NCBI GenBank assembly: GCA_029961685.1
Contig: JARWKL010000006.1
Location: forward strand, 11,538,748 to 11,602,747
DNA length: 64,000 nucleotides
Origin: Aristolochia californica
Taxonomy: Eukaryota; Streptophyta; Magnoliopsida; Piperales; Aristolochiaceae
Direction: 5' to 3'
This document shows, in pieces, positions 25,709 to 37,303 of this stretch. Both the position numbers and the translations under genes were made by a program. The notes beneath the pieces were generated by a model. The model was not told where the DNA came from and made no database searches. It saw only the letters and a list, made by a program, of their open reading frames with translations. Numbering within the stretch: the stretch's first letter is position 1; each line of letters opens with the position of its first letter.

Positions 25709-28396
25709 ATGTCAAAGATGCTAGTGACCTATGGATCCAAACCTTTTAAAGAGAATAACAAACACATAAAATTCTAGAGTGAACGTGTTGTGACTGTCAA
25801 ATGAGCCATTATTTGGCCCACTTACAAAAAGCTGACCTAACAATCATAGTTGATTGTAAAGTAATTTATCATGCGTAACGAGCTATATTTTTTTAAGAAA
25901 CCACTTATCGATAGGGAGTCAACACTCATTTTAAAAATCCCCCACCTCCGCCTTTTCCCGACGATTGCAAAACCTAATATATAAAAACTAGAAAGACTTT
26001 ACAATCCGTAAACATTACGAACACTTTTTGGAATTATGCCCCTCTACATTTGTGCATTGTGCATTTCCATCTTAGATGTATACTTTTTTCTTCAATCAAA
26101 ACTTGAGTTTCCACTTCCCCTTCATCTCGTAAACGAGAAAAGAGATGAAAACACAAATAGATCGAAACTAAATGAAAATTTCAGAGTTTATGTATGGAAA
26201 AAGTTTAAAACTATAACAAATGTAAGTAAAGAAAATTTATTCACACAACACAAATGAACACAAAAGTTTTGCTATCCCATTTTGGGGAAATCCCTCTAGT
26301 TCAACGCTAATAGCTTGAAATATTATTGGAGAAAGATTTATTTCTACACATGTTTTAAAAATGGATATGCATGCTTGAAACATGTTAAAGATGCCAATGA
26401 CCTATGGATCCAAACCATTTGAAAATAATACTAAACGCTCATTAAATTCTCAAGTGAATGTGTTGTGCGATATTTACCCTAGTCAAACAAGCCATTATTT
26501 TGCCTACTTACAAAAAGCTGACCTAACAATCATAGATTATTGTAAAGTGATTTATCAAGCGTAATGGGCTGTATGTTTGTAAGAAATGACTCATGGATTC
26601 GGAGTCAACACTCAGTTTAAAAATCCCCTGTCTCCCACTTTTCCCGTCTATAGTCAAACGAAATATATAAAATCTAGAAAGACTTTAAAATCCCTAAAAA
26701 TTAAAGACACTTTTTGGTATTATGACCCACTACATTTTTTCATTGTGCATTTCTATCTTAGATCTATACTTTTTTCTTAAACCAAAACTTGAGTTTCCAC
26801 TTCCCTTTCATCTCATAAACGAGAAAAGAGATGAAAACACAAATAGATTACAACAAAATGAAATGTTTAGAGTTTATGTAAGGAAATTTTTGAAAACAAT
26901 AACAAATGTAAGTAAAGAAAATTTATTCACAAACCATAAATAAATACAATAGTTTTGCTATACAAGTTTGGGAAATCCCACTAGTTCAATCCAAAAAGCT
27001 TGAAATTTTATTGGAAAGAGATTTATTTCTACACATATTTTAAAAATGGATATTCATACTCGAAACATGTTAAAGATGCAAATGACCTATGGATCCAAAC
27101 CTTTCAAAGAGTATAACATACGGTCATAAAATTGTCAAGTGAACATGTTGTGAGTGTCAAACAAGCAATTATTTTGCCCACTCACAAAAAGGTGACCAAA
27201 AATTCATAGATGATTCTAAAATGATTTATCATGCGTAAAGGACTATATTTTTGAAAGAAATGACTTATGGATAGGAATTCAACACTCAGTTTAAAAATCC
27301 CCCGCCTCCTCCTTTTCCCGACTATTGCAAAACCTAATATATGAAAACTAGAAAGAGTTTACAATTCCTAAACATTATGGACACTTTTTGGAATTATCCC
27401 CCTCTACATTTTTGCATTGTGCATTTCCATCTTAGATGTATACTTTTTTCTTCAATCAAAACTTGAGTTTCTACTTCCCCTTCATCTCGTAAACGAGAAA
27501 AGAGATGAAAACACAAATAGATCGCAACTAAATGAAAATTTTAGAGTTTATGTTTGGAAAAAGTTTAAAACTATAAAAAATGTCAGTAAAGAAAATTTAT
27601 TCACACACCACAAATGAACACAAAAGTTTTGCTATCCAATTTTTGGAAATCTCACTAGTTCAACGCTAATAGCTTGGAATTTTATTGGAAAGAGATTTAT
27701 TTCTACACATGTTTTAAAAATATATCTGCATTCTTGAAACATGTTAAAGATGCAAATGACCTATGGATCCAAACCTTTTAAAAAGAATACCAAACACTCA
27801 TTAAATTCTCAAGTCAAACAAGCCATCATTTTGACGACATACAAAAATCTGACCTAACAATCATAGATGATTGTAAAGTGAGTTATCATGCGTAATGGGT
27901 TATATGTTTGTAAAAAATGTCTTATGGATTGGGAATCAACACTCAATTTAAAAATGCCTCGACTCCCACTTTTTTCGACGATTGTCAAACCAAATATATA
28001 AAAACTAGAAAGACTTTACAATCACAAAAAATTAAAGACACTTTTTGAAATTATCTCCCTCTACATTTGTGCATTGTGCATTTCCGGCTTAGATGTATAC
28101 TTTTTTTTAAATCAAAACTTGAGTTTCCACTTCCCCTTCATCTCGTAAACAAGAAAAGAGAAGAAAACGCAAATGGATCACAACAAAATAAAAATTTTAG
28201 AGTTTATGTATGGAAAAAGTTTAAAACAATAACAAATGTAAGTAAAGAAAATTTATTCACACACCACAAATGAAGACAGAAGTTTTGCTATCCAAGTTTG
28301 GGAAATCCCACAAGTTCAACCCTAATGGCTTGGAATTTTATTTGAAAGATATTTATTTCCACCCATATTTTAAAAATGGATATGCATGCTTGAAAC

Positions 28397-30348
28397 ATTT
28401 TAAAGATGCAAATGACCTTAGGATCCAAACCTTTTAGAAAGAATACCAAACGCTCATTAAATTCTCAAGTGAATGTGCAGTGCGATATTTATCTGAGTCA
28501 AACAAGCCACTATTTTGCCCACTTACAAAAACTGACCTAACAATTAGAGATGATTGTAAAGTCATTTATCAAGCGTAATGGGCTATATTTTTGTAAGAAA
28601 TGACTTATGGATTGGGAGTCAACCCTAAGTTTAAAAATCCCCCACCTCCCCCTTTTCCAGACGATTGCAAAACCTTCCACATAAAAACTAGAAAGAGTTT
28701 ACAATTCCTAAACATTACAGACACTTTTTGGAATTATCTGCCACTACATTTTTGCATTGTGCATATCTATCACAAATGTATACTTTTTTCTTCAATCAAA
28801 ACTTGAGTTACCTCTTCCCCTTCATCTCATAAATGAGAAAAAGAGATGAAAACACAAATAGATTACAACAAAATGAAAATTTTGGAGTTTGTGTATGGAA
28901 AAAGTTTAACACAATAACAAATGTAAGTAAAGAAAATTTATTCACACACCACAACTGAACACAAAACTTCTGCTATCCAAGTTTGGGAAATCCCACTAGC
29001 TCAATCCTAATGTCTTGGAATTTTATTGGAAAGAGATTTATTTCTACATATGTTTTAAAAATGGATATGCATGCTTGGAACATGTTAAAGATTGAAATTC
29101 CAATGGATCCAAACCTTTTAAAAATAATACCAAACGCTTGTTAAATTCTCAAATGAACGTCCGGTGGGATATTTACCCAAGTCAAAGAAGCCATTATTTT
29201 TTTGACTTACAAAAAGGTGACCTAACAATCACAGATGATTGTAAAGTGATTTATCATGCATAATAGGCAATATTTTTGTAAGAAAGGACTTATGGATTGG
29301 GAGTCAACACTTAGTTTAAAAATCCCCCACCTCCCTATTTTCCCAACGATTACGAAACCTAATATATAAAAACTAGAAAGAGTTTAAAATTCTAAAAATT
29401 AAAGACACTTTTGGCAATTATCACCCTCTACATTTGTGTATTGTGCATTTCCATCTTAGATGAATACTTTTTTATTAAATAAAAAATTGAGTTTCGAATT
29501 CCCATTCATCTCATAAAAGGGAAAAGAGATAAAAACTCAAATAGATCACAACAAAATGAAAATTTTAGAGTTTACATATGGAAAAAGTTTTAAAAAATAA
29601 CAAATGTAATTAAAGAAAATTTATTCACATACCACAAATGAACACAAAAGTTTTGCTATCCAAGTTTGGGAAATCCCACTTGTTCAATCCTTATAGCTTG
29701 GAATTTTATTGGAAAGAGTTTTATTTCTACACATCTTTTAAAAATGGATATGCATGATTGAAACATGTCAAAGATGCTAATGACCTATGGATCCAAACCT
29801 TTTAAATAGAATAACAAACACTCATAAAATTCGAGTGAATGCGCTGTGAGTGTGAAACAAGCCATTATTTGATCCACTTACAAAACGCTGACCTAACAAC
29901 CATAGATGATTGTAAGGAGATTTATCATGTGTAATGAGCTATATTTTTGTAAGAAATTACTTATCAATAGGGAGTCAACACTCAATTTAAAAATCCCCAG
30001 CCTCCTCCTTTTCCCTACTACTGCAAAACCTAATATATAAAAACTGGAAAGAGTTTACAATCCCTAAACATTACAGACACTTTTTGGAATTATGCCCCTC
30101 TACATTTGTGCATTGTGCATTTCCATCTCAGATGTATACTTTTTTCTTCAATCAAAACTTGAGTTTCCATTCTCCCTTCATCTCGTAAACGAGAAAAAAG
30201 ATGAAAACACAAATAGATCGAAACTAAATGAAAATTTCAGATTTTATGTATGGAAAAAGTTTAAAACTATAACAAATGTAAGTAAATAAAATTTATTCAC
30301 TCAACACAAATGAACACAAAAGTTTTCCTATCCAATTTTTGGAAAATC
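28397..30348 (+). repeat. H-G-I higher-order block, unit 4 cut by the polarity switch
   Basis: Monomers at 28397 (H), 29082 (G) and 29765 (I) match unit 3 at offsets of 6016, 6017 and 6024 bp. The larger offset reflects the extra I-J-K in unit 3. The I monomer runs into the I-to-J boundary sequence (CTATCCAATTTTTGG) and stops at the junction 581 bp after its anchor, so the array orientation changes in mid-monomer. Confidence 0.85.
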
Positions 30349-30350
30349 TC
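30343..30350. other. Polarity-switch junction between the two arms
   Basis: Left of this point the sequence follows the forward monomer (TATCCAATTTTTGGAAAATC, expected to continue CCACTAGTTC). Right of it the sequence follows the inverted monomer (AAATCTCTTTTTTGAAACACGTGTAG). The bases AAATC at 30344-30348 fit both parents, which suggests microhomology joining. The right side matches a right-arm variant also seen at about 39986, 40661, 44704, 53993 and 61427, where AAATCTCTTTTTT replaces the usual ATGCATATCCATTTTT. The arms are offset in phase, so equivalent monomer positions (30330-30348 and 30415-30435) form a spaced imperfect foldback with a loop of roughly 66 bp. An assembly join cannot be excluded from sequence alone. 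Confidence 0.9.
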
Positions 30351-33300
30351 TTTTTTGAAACACGTGTAGAAATCTCTTTCTTTTAAAATTCCAACCTATT
30401 AAGGTTAAACTAGAGGAATTTCCAAAACATGGATAAGAAAAATTTTGTGTACATTTCAGATGTGTGAATAAATTTTATTTACTTACATTTTTTACTGTTC
30501 TAAAATTTTTTGATACGTAAACTCTCCAATTTTCATTTTGTTGTGATCTATTTATGTTTTCTTTTGTTTTCTAGTTGACAAGATGAAGGGGGAGCGCAAA
30601 CTCATGTTTTGATTTAAGAAAAAACTATATAACTAAAATGGAAATACACAATGCGCAAAAATAGAGGGAGATAATTCCAAAAAGTGTCTGTAATTTTTAG
30701 GGTTTGTAAACCTTTTTTACTTTATATATATTAGATTTTGCAACCGTCGGGAAAAGGGGGAGGATTTTTAAACTGAGTGTTGACTCCCAATCCATAAGTC
30801 ATTTCTTACAAAAATATAGCCCTTATGCATGATAAATTGCTTTACTATCATCTATGATTATTAAGTCAGCTCTCTATATGTGGGCAAAATAATGGCTTGT
30901 TTGACTCAAGTAAATATCTTACTGCACGTTTACTTTAGAATTTAATGAGCGTTTGTTATTCTCCTTAAAAGGTTTGGATCCATAGCTCATTTATATCTTT
31001 AACATGTTTCAGGCATGTCTATCCATTTTTAAAACTTGTGTAGAAATCTCTTTCTTATAAAACTCCAAGCAATTAGGGTTGAAATAGTGGAATTTCCCAA
31101 ACTTGGATAACCAAACTTTTGTGTTCATTTGTGGTGTGTGAATAAATTTTTTTTACTTACATTTGTTATTGTTTTTAATTTTTTAAATGCATAAACCCTA
31201 AAATTTTAATTTTGTTGTGATCTATTTGCGTTTTCAGCTCTTTTCTTGTTTACAAGATGAAGGGGATGTGGAAACTAAAGTTTTGATTTAATAAAAAATT
31301 ATACATCTAAAATTAAAATGAAAAATGCACAAATGAAGAGGGAGAATATTCCAAAAAAGTGTTTTTAATTTTTAGGGATTGTAAACTCTTTTTAGTTTTT
31401 ATCTATTAGGTTTTGCAATCGCTAGGAAAAGGGGGATGTGGGGGATTTTTAAACTAAGTATTGACTCCCAATCCAAAAGTCATTTCTTACAAAAATATAG
31501 CCCAGTACGGATTATAAATCGCTTTATAATCTTCTATGAATGTTAGGTAAGCTTTTTGTTTGTGGATAATGGCTTGTTTGACTTGGGTAAATATCCCACC
31601 GCACATTCACTTGAGAATTTTGTGAGGGTTTGTTATTCTCTTTAAAAGGTTTGTATCCAAAGGTCATTTGCATCTTTAACATGTTTCAAGCAAGCATATC
31701 CATTTTAAAAACATGTGAAGAAATCACTTTGTTATAAATTTCCAAGCTATTAGGAATGAACTAGAGGAAATACCCAAACTTGGATAAAAAACTTTTGCAT
31801 GCATTTGTGGTGTGTGAATAAATTTTCAGTACTTACATACGTTACTGTTTTAAACTTTTTCCACACATAAAATCTAAAATTTTCATTTTTTTGTGATCTA
31901 TTTGCGTTTTCATCTCTTTTCTTGTTTATGAGATGAAGGGGAAGTGGAAACTCAAGTTTTGATTTCAGAAAAAAGTATACATCTAAAATGGAAATGCACA
32001 ATGCACAATTGAAGAGGGAGATAATTGCAAAAAAGTGTCTGTAATTTTTAGGGATTGTAAAATCTTTTTAGTTTTTATATTTTTGGTTTTGCAATCGTCG
32101 AGAAAAGGGGAGGCGGGTGATTTTTAAAATATGTGTTGACTCGCGATCCCTAAGTCAGTTCTTACATAAAAATATTGCTAGTTACGCATGATAAATCACT
32201 TTACAATCATCTATGATTGTTAGGTCAGATTTTTGTAAGTAGGCAAAATATTGGCATGTTTGACTTTGGTAAATATCCCACTGCAAGTTCACTTGAGAAT
32301 TTAATGAGCGTTTGTTATTCTCTTTAAAAGGTTTGGATCCATAGGTCATTTGCATCTTTAACATGTTTCAAGCATGGATATCCATTTTAAAAACATGTGT
32401 AAAAATCTCTTTCTTATAAAATTCCAAGCTATTAGGGTTGAACTAGTGGAATTTCCCAAACTAGGATGACAAAACTTTTGTGTCCATTGGTGGTGTGTGA
32501 ATAAATTTTCTTTACTTACATTTTTTATTGTTTTAAATTTTTCCATATATAAACGCTAAAATTTTCATTTTGTTGCAATCTATTTGTGTTTTAATCTCTT
32601 TTCTTGTTTATGACAAGAAGGGGAATTGGAAACTGAAATTTTTATTTAAGAAAAAAAATGCATCTAAAATGGAAATGCACAATGCACAAATGTAGAGGGA
32701 AATAATTCCAAAAAGTGTCTATACTTTTTAGGGATTTTAAACTCTTTTTAGTTTTTATATATTAGGTTTTACAATCTTCTGGAAAGGGGGGAGGCAGGGG
32801 ATTTTTAAATTGGGTGTTGACTCCTAATCCATAAGTCATTTCTTACAAAAATATTGCCCGTTACACATGATAAATTGCTTTACAATCATTTATGATTGTT
32901 TGGTTAGCTTTTTTTAAGTGGGAAAATATTGTCTTGTTTGACGTGGGTAAATATCCCACGGCACGTTCACTTGAGAATTTAGTAGGTTTGGATCCTCAGG
33001 TCATTCCTCTCTTTAACATGTTTCAAGCATGCATGTCCATTTTTAAAACATGTGTAGAAACCTCTTTCTTATAAAATTCCAAGCCATTAGGGTTAAACTA
33101 GTGGAATTTCCCAAACATGCATAACAAAACTTTTGTGTTCATTTGTGATGTGTGAATAAATTTTCTTTACTTACATTTTTTATTGTTTTAAAATTTTTTG
33201 ATATATAAATTCTTCAATTTTCATTTTGTTGTGATCTATCTGCGTTTCCTTCTCTTTTCTTGTTTACGAGATGAAGGGGAAGTGGAAACTCAAGTATTTA

Positions 33301-34345
33301 TATAAGAAAAAAGTATACAACTAAATTGAAAATGCACAAATGTAGAGGGAGAAAATTTCTAGAAGTGTCTATAATTTTAAGGGATCGTAAACGCTTTTTA
33401 CTTTTTACATATTAGGTTTTGAAATCATCCGAAAAAGGGGGAGGAGGGGGATTTTCAAACTTAGTGTTCACTCCCAATTTATAAGTCATTTCTTACAAAA
33501 ATATAACCCGTTATGCATGATACATCGCTTTACAATCATCTACGATTGTTAGGTTTGCTTTTTTTAAGTGGGCAAAATAATGGCGTGTTTGACTTTGGAA
33601 AATATCCCACCGCACGTTCACTTTAGAATTTAATGAGCCTTTGTTATTCTCTTTAGAAGTTTGGATCCCAAGGTCATTTGCATCTTTAACATCTTTCAAG
33701 CAACCATATCCATTTTTAAAACATGTGGAGAAATCGCTTTCTTATAAAATTCCAAGCTATTAGGCTTCAACAAGTGGAATTTCATAAACTTGGATAACAA
33801 AACTTTTGTGTTCATTTGTGTGTGTGGATAAATTTTATTTACATACATTTTTTATTGTTTTAATTTTTTTCTATATATAAACGCTAAAATTTTCATTTTT
33901 TTGTGATCTTTTTTTTTTCATCTCTTTTCTTGTTTAAGAGATGAAGGGGAAGTGGAAACTCAAGTTTTGATTTAAGAAAAAAGATAACATCTAAAATGGA
34001 AATGCACAATGCACAAAAGTAGAGGGTGATAATTCCAAAAAGTGTCTATAATTTTTTGGGATTGTAAACACTTTTAGTTTTTATATCATGGTTTTGAAAT
34101 CTTTGGGAAAAGGGGGAGGCGGGAGATTTTTTAACTGAGTGTTGACTCCTAATCCATAAGTCATTTCTTACAAAAATATTGCCCGTTACACATGATAAAT
34201 CATTTTACAATCATCTATGATTGTTAGGTCAGTTGTTTTTTATGTGGGCAAAATAGTGGCTTGTTTGACTCGGGAAAATATCTCACCGCACGTTCACTTG
34301 AAAATTTAAAAGGTTTGGATCCATAGCTCATTTGCTTCTTTAGCA

Positions 34346-34886
34346 TGTTTCAAGCATGCATGTCCATTTTTAAAACACGTGTTGAAATCTCTTTCTTATA
34401 AATTTCCAAGCTATTTGGGTTAAACTAGTGGAATTTCCAAAACTTGGATAAAAAAAATTTTGTGTTTGTTTGTGATGTGTGAATAAATTCTCTTTACTTA
34501 CATTTTTTTTAAAATTTTTTGATACATAAACACTACAATTTTCATTTTGTTGTGATCTATTTACATTTTCATCTGTTTTTTTTTTTTATGAGATGAAGGG
34601 GGAGTGGAAAATCAAGTTTTGATTAAAGAAAAAGTATACATCTAAAATGGAAATGCACAATGCACAAAAGTTGAGGGCGATAATTTCAAAACAAATAGCC
34701 CGTTGCACATTGTAAATCGCTTTAGAATCATCTATGATTGTTTTGGTCAGCTTTTTATTAGTGGGCAAAATATTGGGTTGTTAGGCTCGAGTAAATATCC
34801 CACCGTAAGTTCACTTGAGAATTTAATGAGCGTTTTTTAATCTGATAAAAAGGTTTGGATCCATAGGTCATTTGCATCTTTAACAT
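34346..34886 (-). repeat. Truncated monomer lacking the G-rich tract
   Basis: The step of 540 bp is caused by a deletion of about 140 bp near 34690-34697, where GATAATTTCAAAA passes directly to CAAATAGCCCG. It removes the TATA-like box, the whole G-rich tract and the TGTTGACTCCC segment. Confidence 0.75.
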
Positions 34887-35544
34887 GTTTCAAGCATGGA
34901 TATCCATTTTAAAAACATGTGTAGAAATCTCTTTCTTATAAAATTCCAAGTTATTAGGGTTGAACTAGTGGAATTTCCCAAATTAGGATGACTAAACTTT
35001 TGTGTACATTTGTGGTGTGTGAATAAATTTTCTTTACTTACATTTGTTATTGTTTTAAACTTTTTCCATATATAAATGCTAAAATTTTCATTTTATTGTG
35101 ATGTTTTTGCATTTTCATCTCTTTTCTTGTTTACGAGATGAAGGGGAAGTGGAAACTAAAGTTTTGATTTATGAAAAAAGTATACATCTAAAATGGAAAT
35201 GCAACAATGCACAAATGTAGTGGGAGATAATTCCAAAAAGTGTCTATAATGTTTAGGGATTGTAATCTATTTTTACTTTTTATATATTAGGTTTTGCAAT
35301 CTTCTAGAAAAGGGGGAGGTGGGGGATTTTTAATCTGAGTGTTGACTCCGAATCCATAAGTCATTTCTTACAAAAATATAGCCCGTTACACATTTTAAAT
35401 CGCTTTACAATCATCTATGATTGTTAGGTCAGTTTTTTGTAAGTGGGTAAAATAATGGCTTGTTTGACTCGGGTAAATATCCCACCGGACATTCACTTGA
35501 GAATTTAAAAGTTTTGGATACATAGGTCATTTGCTTCTTTAACA

Positions 35545-36106
35545 TGTTTCAAGCATGCATGTCATTTTTTAAAACATGTCATGAAATCTCTTTCTTCTTA
35601 AATTCCAAGCTATTGGGGTTAAACTAGTGGAATTTCCCAAACTTGGATAACAAAAATTTTGTGTTCGTTTGTGATGTGTGAATAAATTTTATTTACATAT
35701 ATTTTTTTTGTTTCAAATTTTTTTGATATATAAACACTACAATTTTCTTTTGGTTGTGATCTATTTGTGTTTTCTTCTCTCTTCACAAATGTGGAGGGAA
35801 ATAATTTAGAAAAGTGTCTATAAGTTTTAGGGATTTTAAACTCTTTTCAGTTTTTATATATTAAGTTTTGCAATCTTATGGAAACGGAGGAGGCAAAGGA
35901 TATTTAAATTGAGTGTTGACTCCTAATCCATAAGTCATTTCTTACAAAATTATAGCCCACACATGATAAGTCACTTTACAATCATCGATGATTATTAGGT
36001 CAACTTTACAAAATAATAGCTTGTTTGACTTGGGTAAATATCCCACCACATGTTCACTTGAGAATTTAAAAGGTTTGGATCCATAGGTTATTCGCTTCTT
36101 TAACAT
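35545..36106 (-). repeat. Truncated monomer lacking the nested hairpin
   Basis: The step is 561 bp. At about 35780 TTTTCTTCTCT runs directly into CTTCACAAATG, so about 110 bp is missing. The loss includes the TCTTGTTTACGAGATG hairpin and the GTATACATCTAAAATGG segment. Confidence 0.75.
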
Positions 36107-37297
36107 GTTTCAACCATGCATGTCCATTTTTATAACATGTGTAGAAATCTTTTTCTTATAAAATTCCAAACTATTAGGGTTAAACTAGTTGAATTTCCAA
36201 AACATGCATAACAAAACTTTTGTGATCATTTGTGATGTGTGGATAAATTTTCTTCACTTACATTTTTTATTGTTTAAAATTTTTTTGATATATAAACTTT
36301 GCAATTTTCATTTTGTTGTGATCTGGTTGCATTTTCTTATCTTTTCTTGTTTACGAGATGAAGGGGGAGTCGAAACTCAAGTATTTATATAAGGAAAAAG
36401 TATACAACTAAATTGGAAAAGTACAAATGTAGAGGGAGATAATTCTAAAAAGTGTTTGTAATTTTTAGGGATCGTAACCTTTTTTTACTTTTTACATATT
36501 AGGTTTTGAAATCATCTAGAAAAGGGGGAGGCTGGGGATTTTCAAACTGAGTGTTGACTCCCAGTTCATAAGTCATTTCTAAAAAAAATATAGCCCGTTA
36601 CACATGATAAATTGCTTTACTACAATCTATAATTGTTAGGTCAGCTTTTCGTAAGTGGGCAAAATAATGGCTTTTTTTACTCGGGAAAATATCCCACTGC
36701 ATGTTCACTTGAGAATTAAATGAGTGTTTGTTATTCTCTTTAAAACTTTGGATCCATAGGTGATTTGCATCTTTAACATGTTTCAAGCATGCATATCCAT
36801 TTTTAAAACATGCGTAGAAATTTATTTCTTATTAAATTCCAAGCAATTAAGGTTCAACTAGTGAAATTTCCCAAACTTGGATAACAAAACTTTGGTGTTC
36901 ATTTGTGGTGTGTGGATAAATTTTCTTTACAAACATTTGTGATTGTTTTAATTTTTTTCCATATATAAATGCTAAAATTTTCATTTTGTTGTGATCTATT
37001 TGCTTTTTCATATCTTTTCTTGTTTACGAGATGAAGGGGAAGTGGAAACTCAAGTTTTGATTTAAGAAAAAAATATACATCTAAAATGGAAATGCACAAT
37101 GAACAAATGTAAAGGGAGATTATTCCAAAAAGTGTCTATAACTTTTAGGGATTTTAAACACTTTTTAGTTTTAATATCATGGTTTTGTAATCTTCGGGAA
37201 AAGTGGGAGGGGGATTTTTAAACTGAGTGTTGACTCCTAATCTATAAGTCATTTCTTACAAAAATATAGTCCGTTACACATGATAAATCCCTTTACA

Positions 37298-37303
37298 ATC
37301 ATG
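37298..37303 (-). repeat. Deletion junction inside the 18-bp dyad
   Basis: TTTACAATCAT, the left half of the dyad, is fused to GCATGTCCATTTTTAAAAC, which normally lies beyond the anchor. About 170 bp is missing, including GGATCC. CAT can be assigned to either side. Confidence 0.7.

Larger units (their letters stand above)
22381..28396 (+). repeat. H-G-I-J-K-L higher-order block, unit 3 with an internal I-J-K duplication
   Basis: Monomers at 22381 (H), 23065 (G), 23741 (I), 24415 (J), 25099 (mosaic K), 25709 (I), 26382 (J), 27067 (K) and 27741 (L). The I-J-K run is present twice: offsets are 1968, 1967 and 1968 bp. The first K (25099) is shortened to 610 bp and changes type midway. The L copy at 27741 lost about 28 bp at 27811-27813, between two AGT trinucleotides. 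Confidence 0.8.
1..30348 (+). repeat. Left arm of a ~680-bp satellite array, head to tail
   Basis: The whole stretch is tandem copies of one unit, seen from the recurring box ACATGTTAAAGATGCAAATG followed by GGATCC. Counting the ATG of that box, copies begin at 239, 924, 1598, 2284, 2936, 3620, 4301, 4982, 5660, 6302, 6950 and so on to 29765. Intact spacing is mostly 671-689 bp; shorter steps (610-659) are explained by internal deletions. There is no insertion longer than a few bases and no unique DNA. Satellites of this kind form centromeric, pericentromeric or subtelomeric heterochromatin; which applies here cannot be read from the window. The array runs off the left edge. Confidence 0.98.

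Noticed and set aside
30328..30435. Hairpin transposon end or MITE at the inversion
   Set aside because: The inverted similarity is just the same part of the satellite monomer in two orientations. There is no target-site duplication or foreign sequence.
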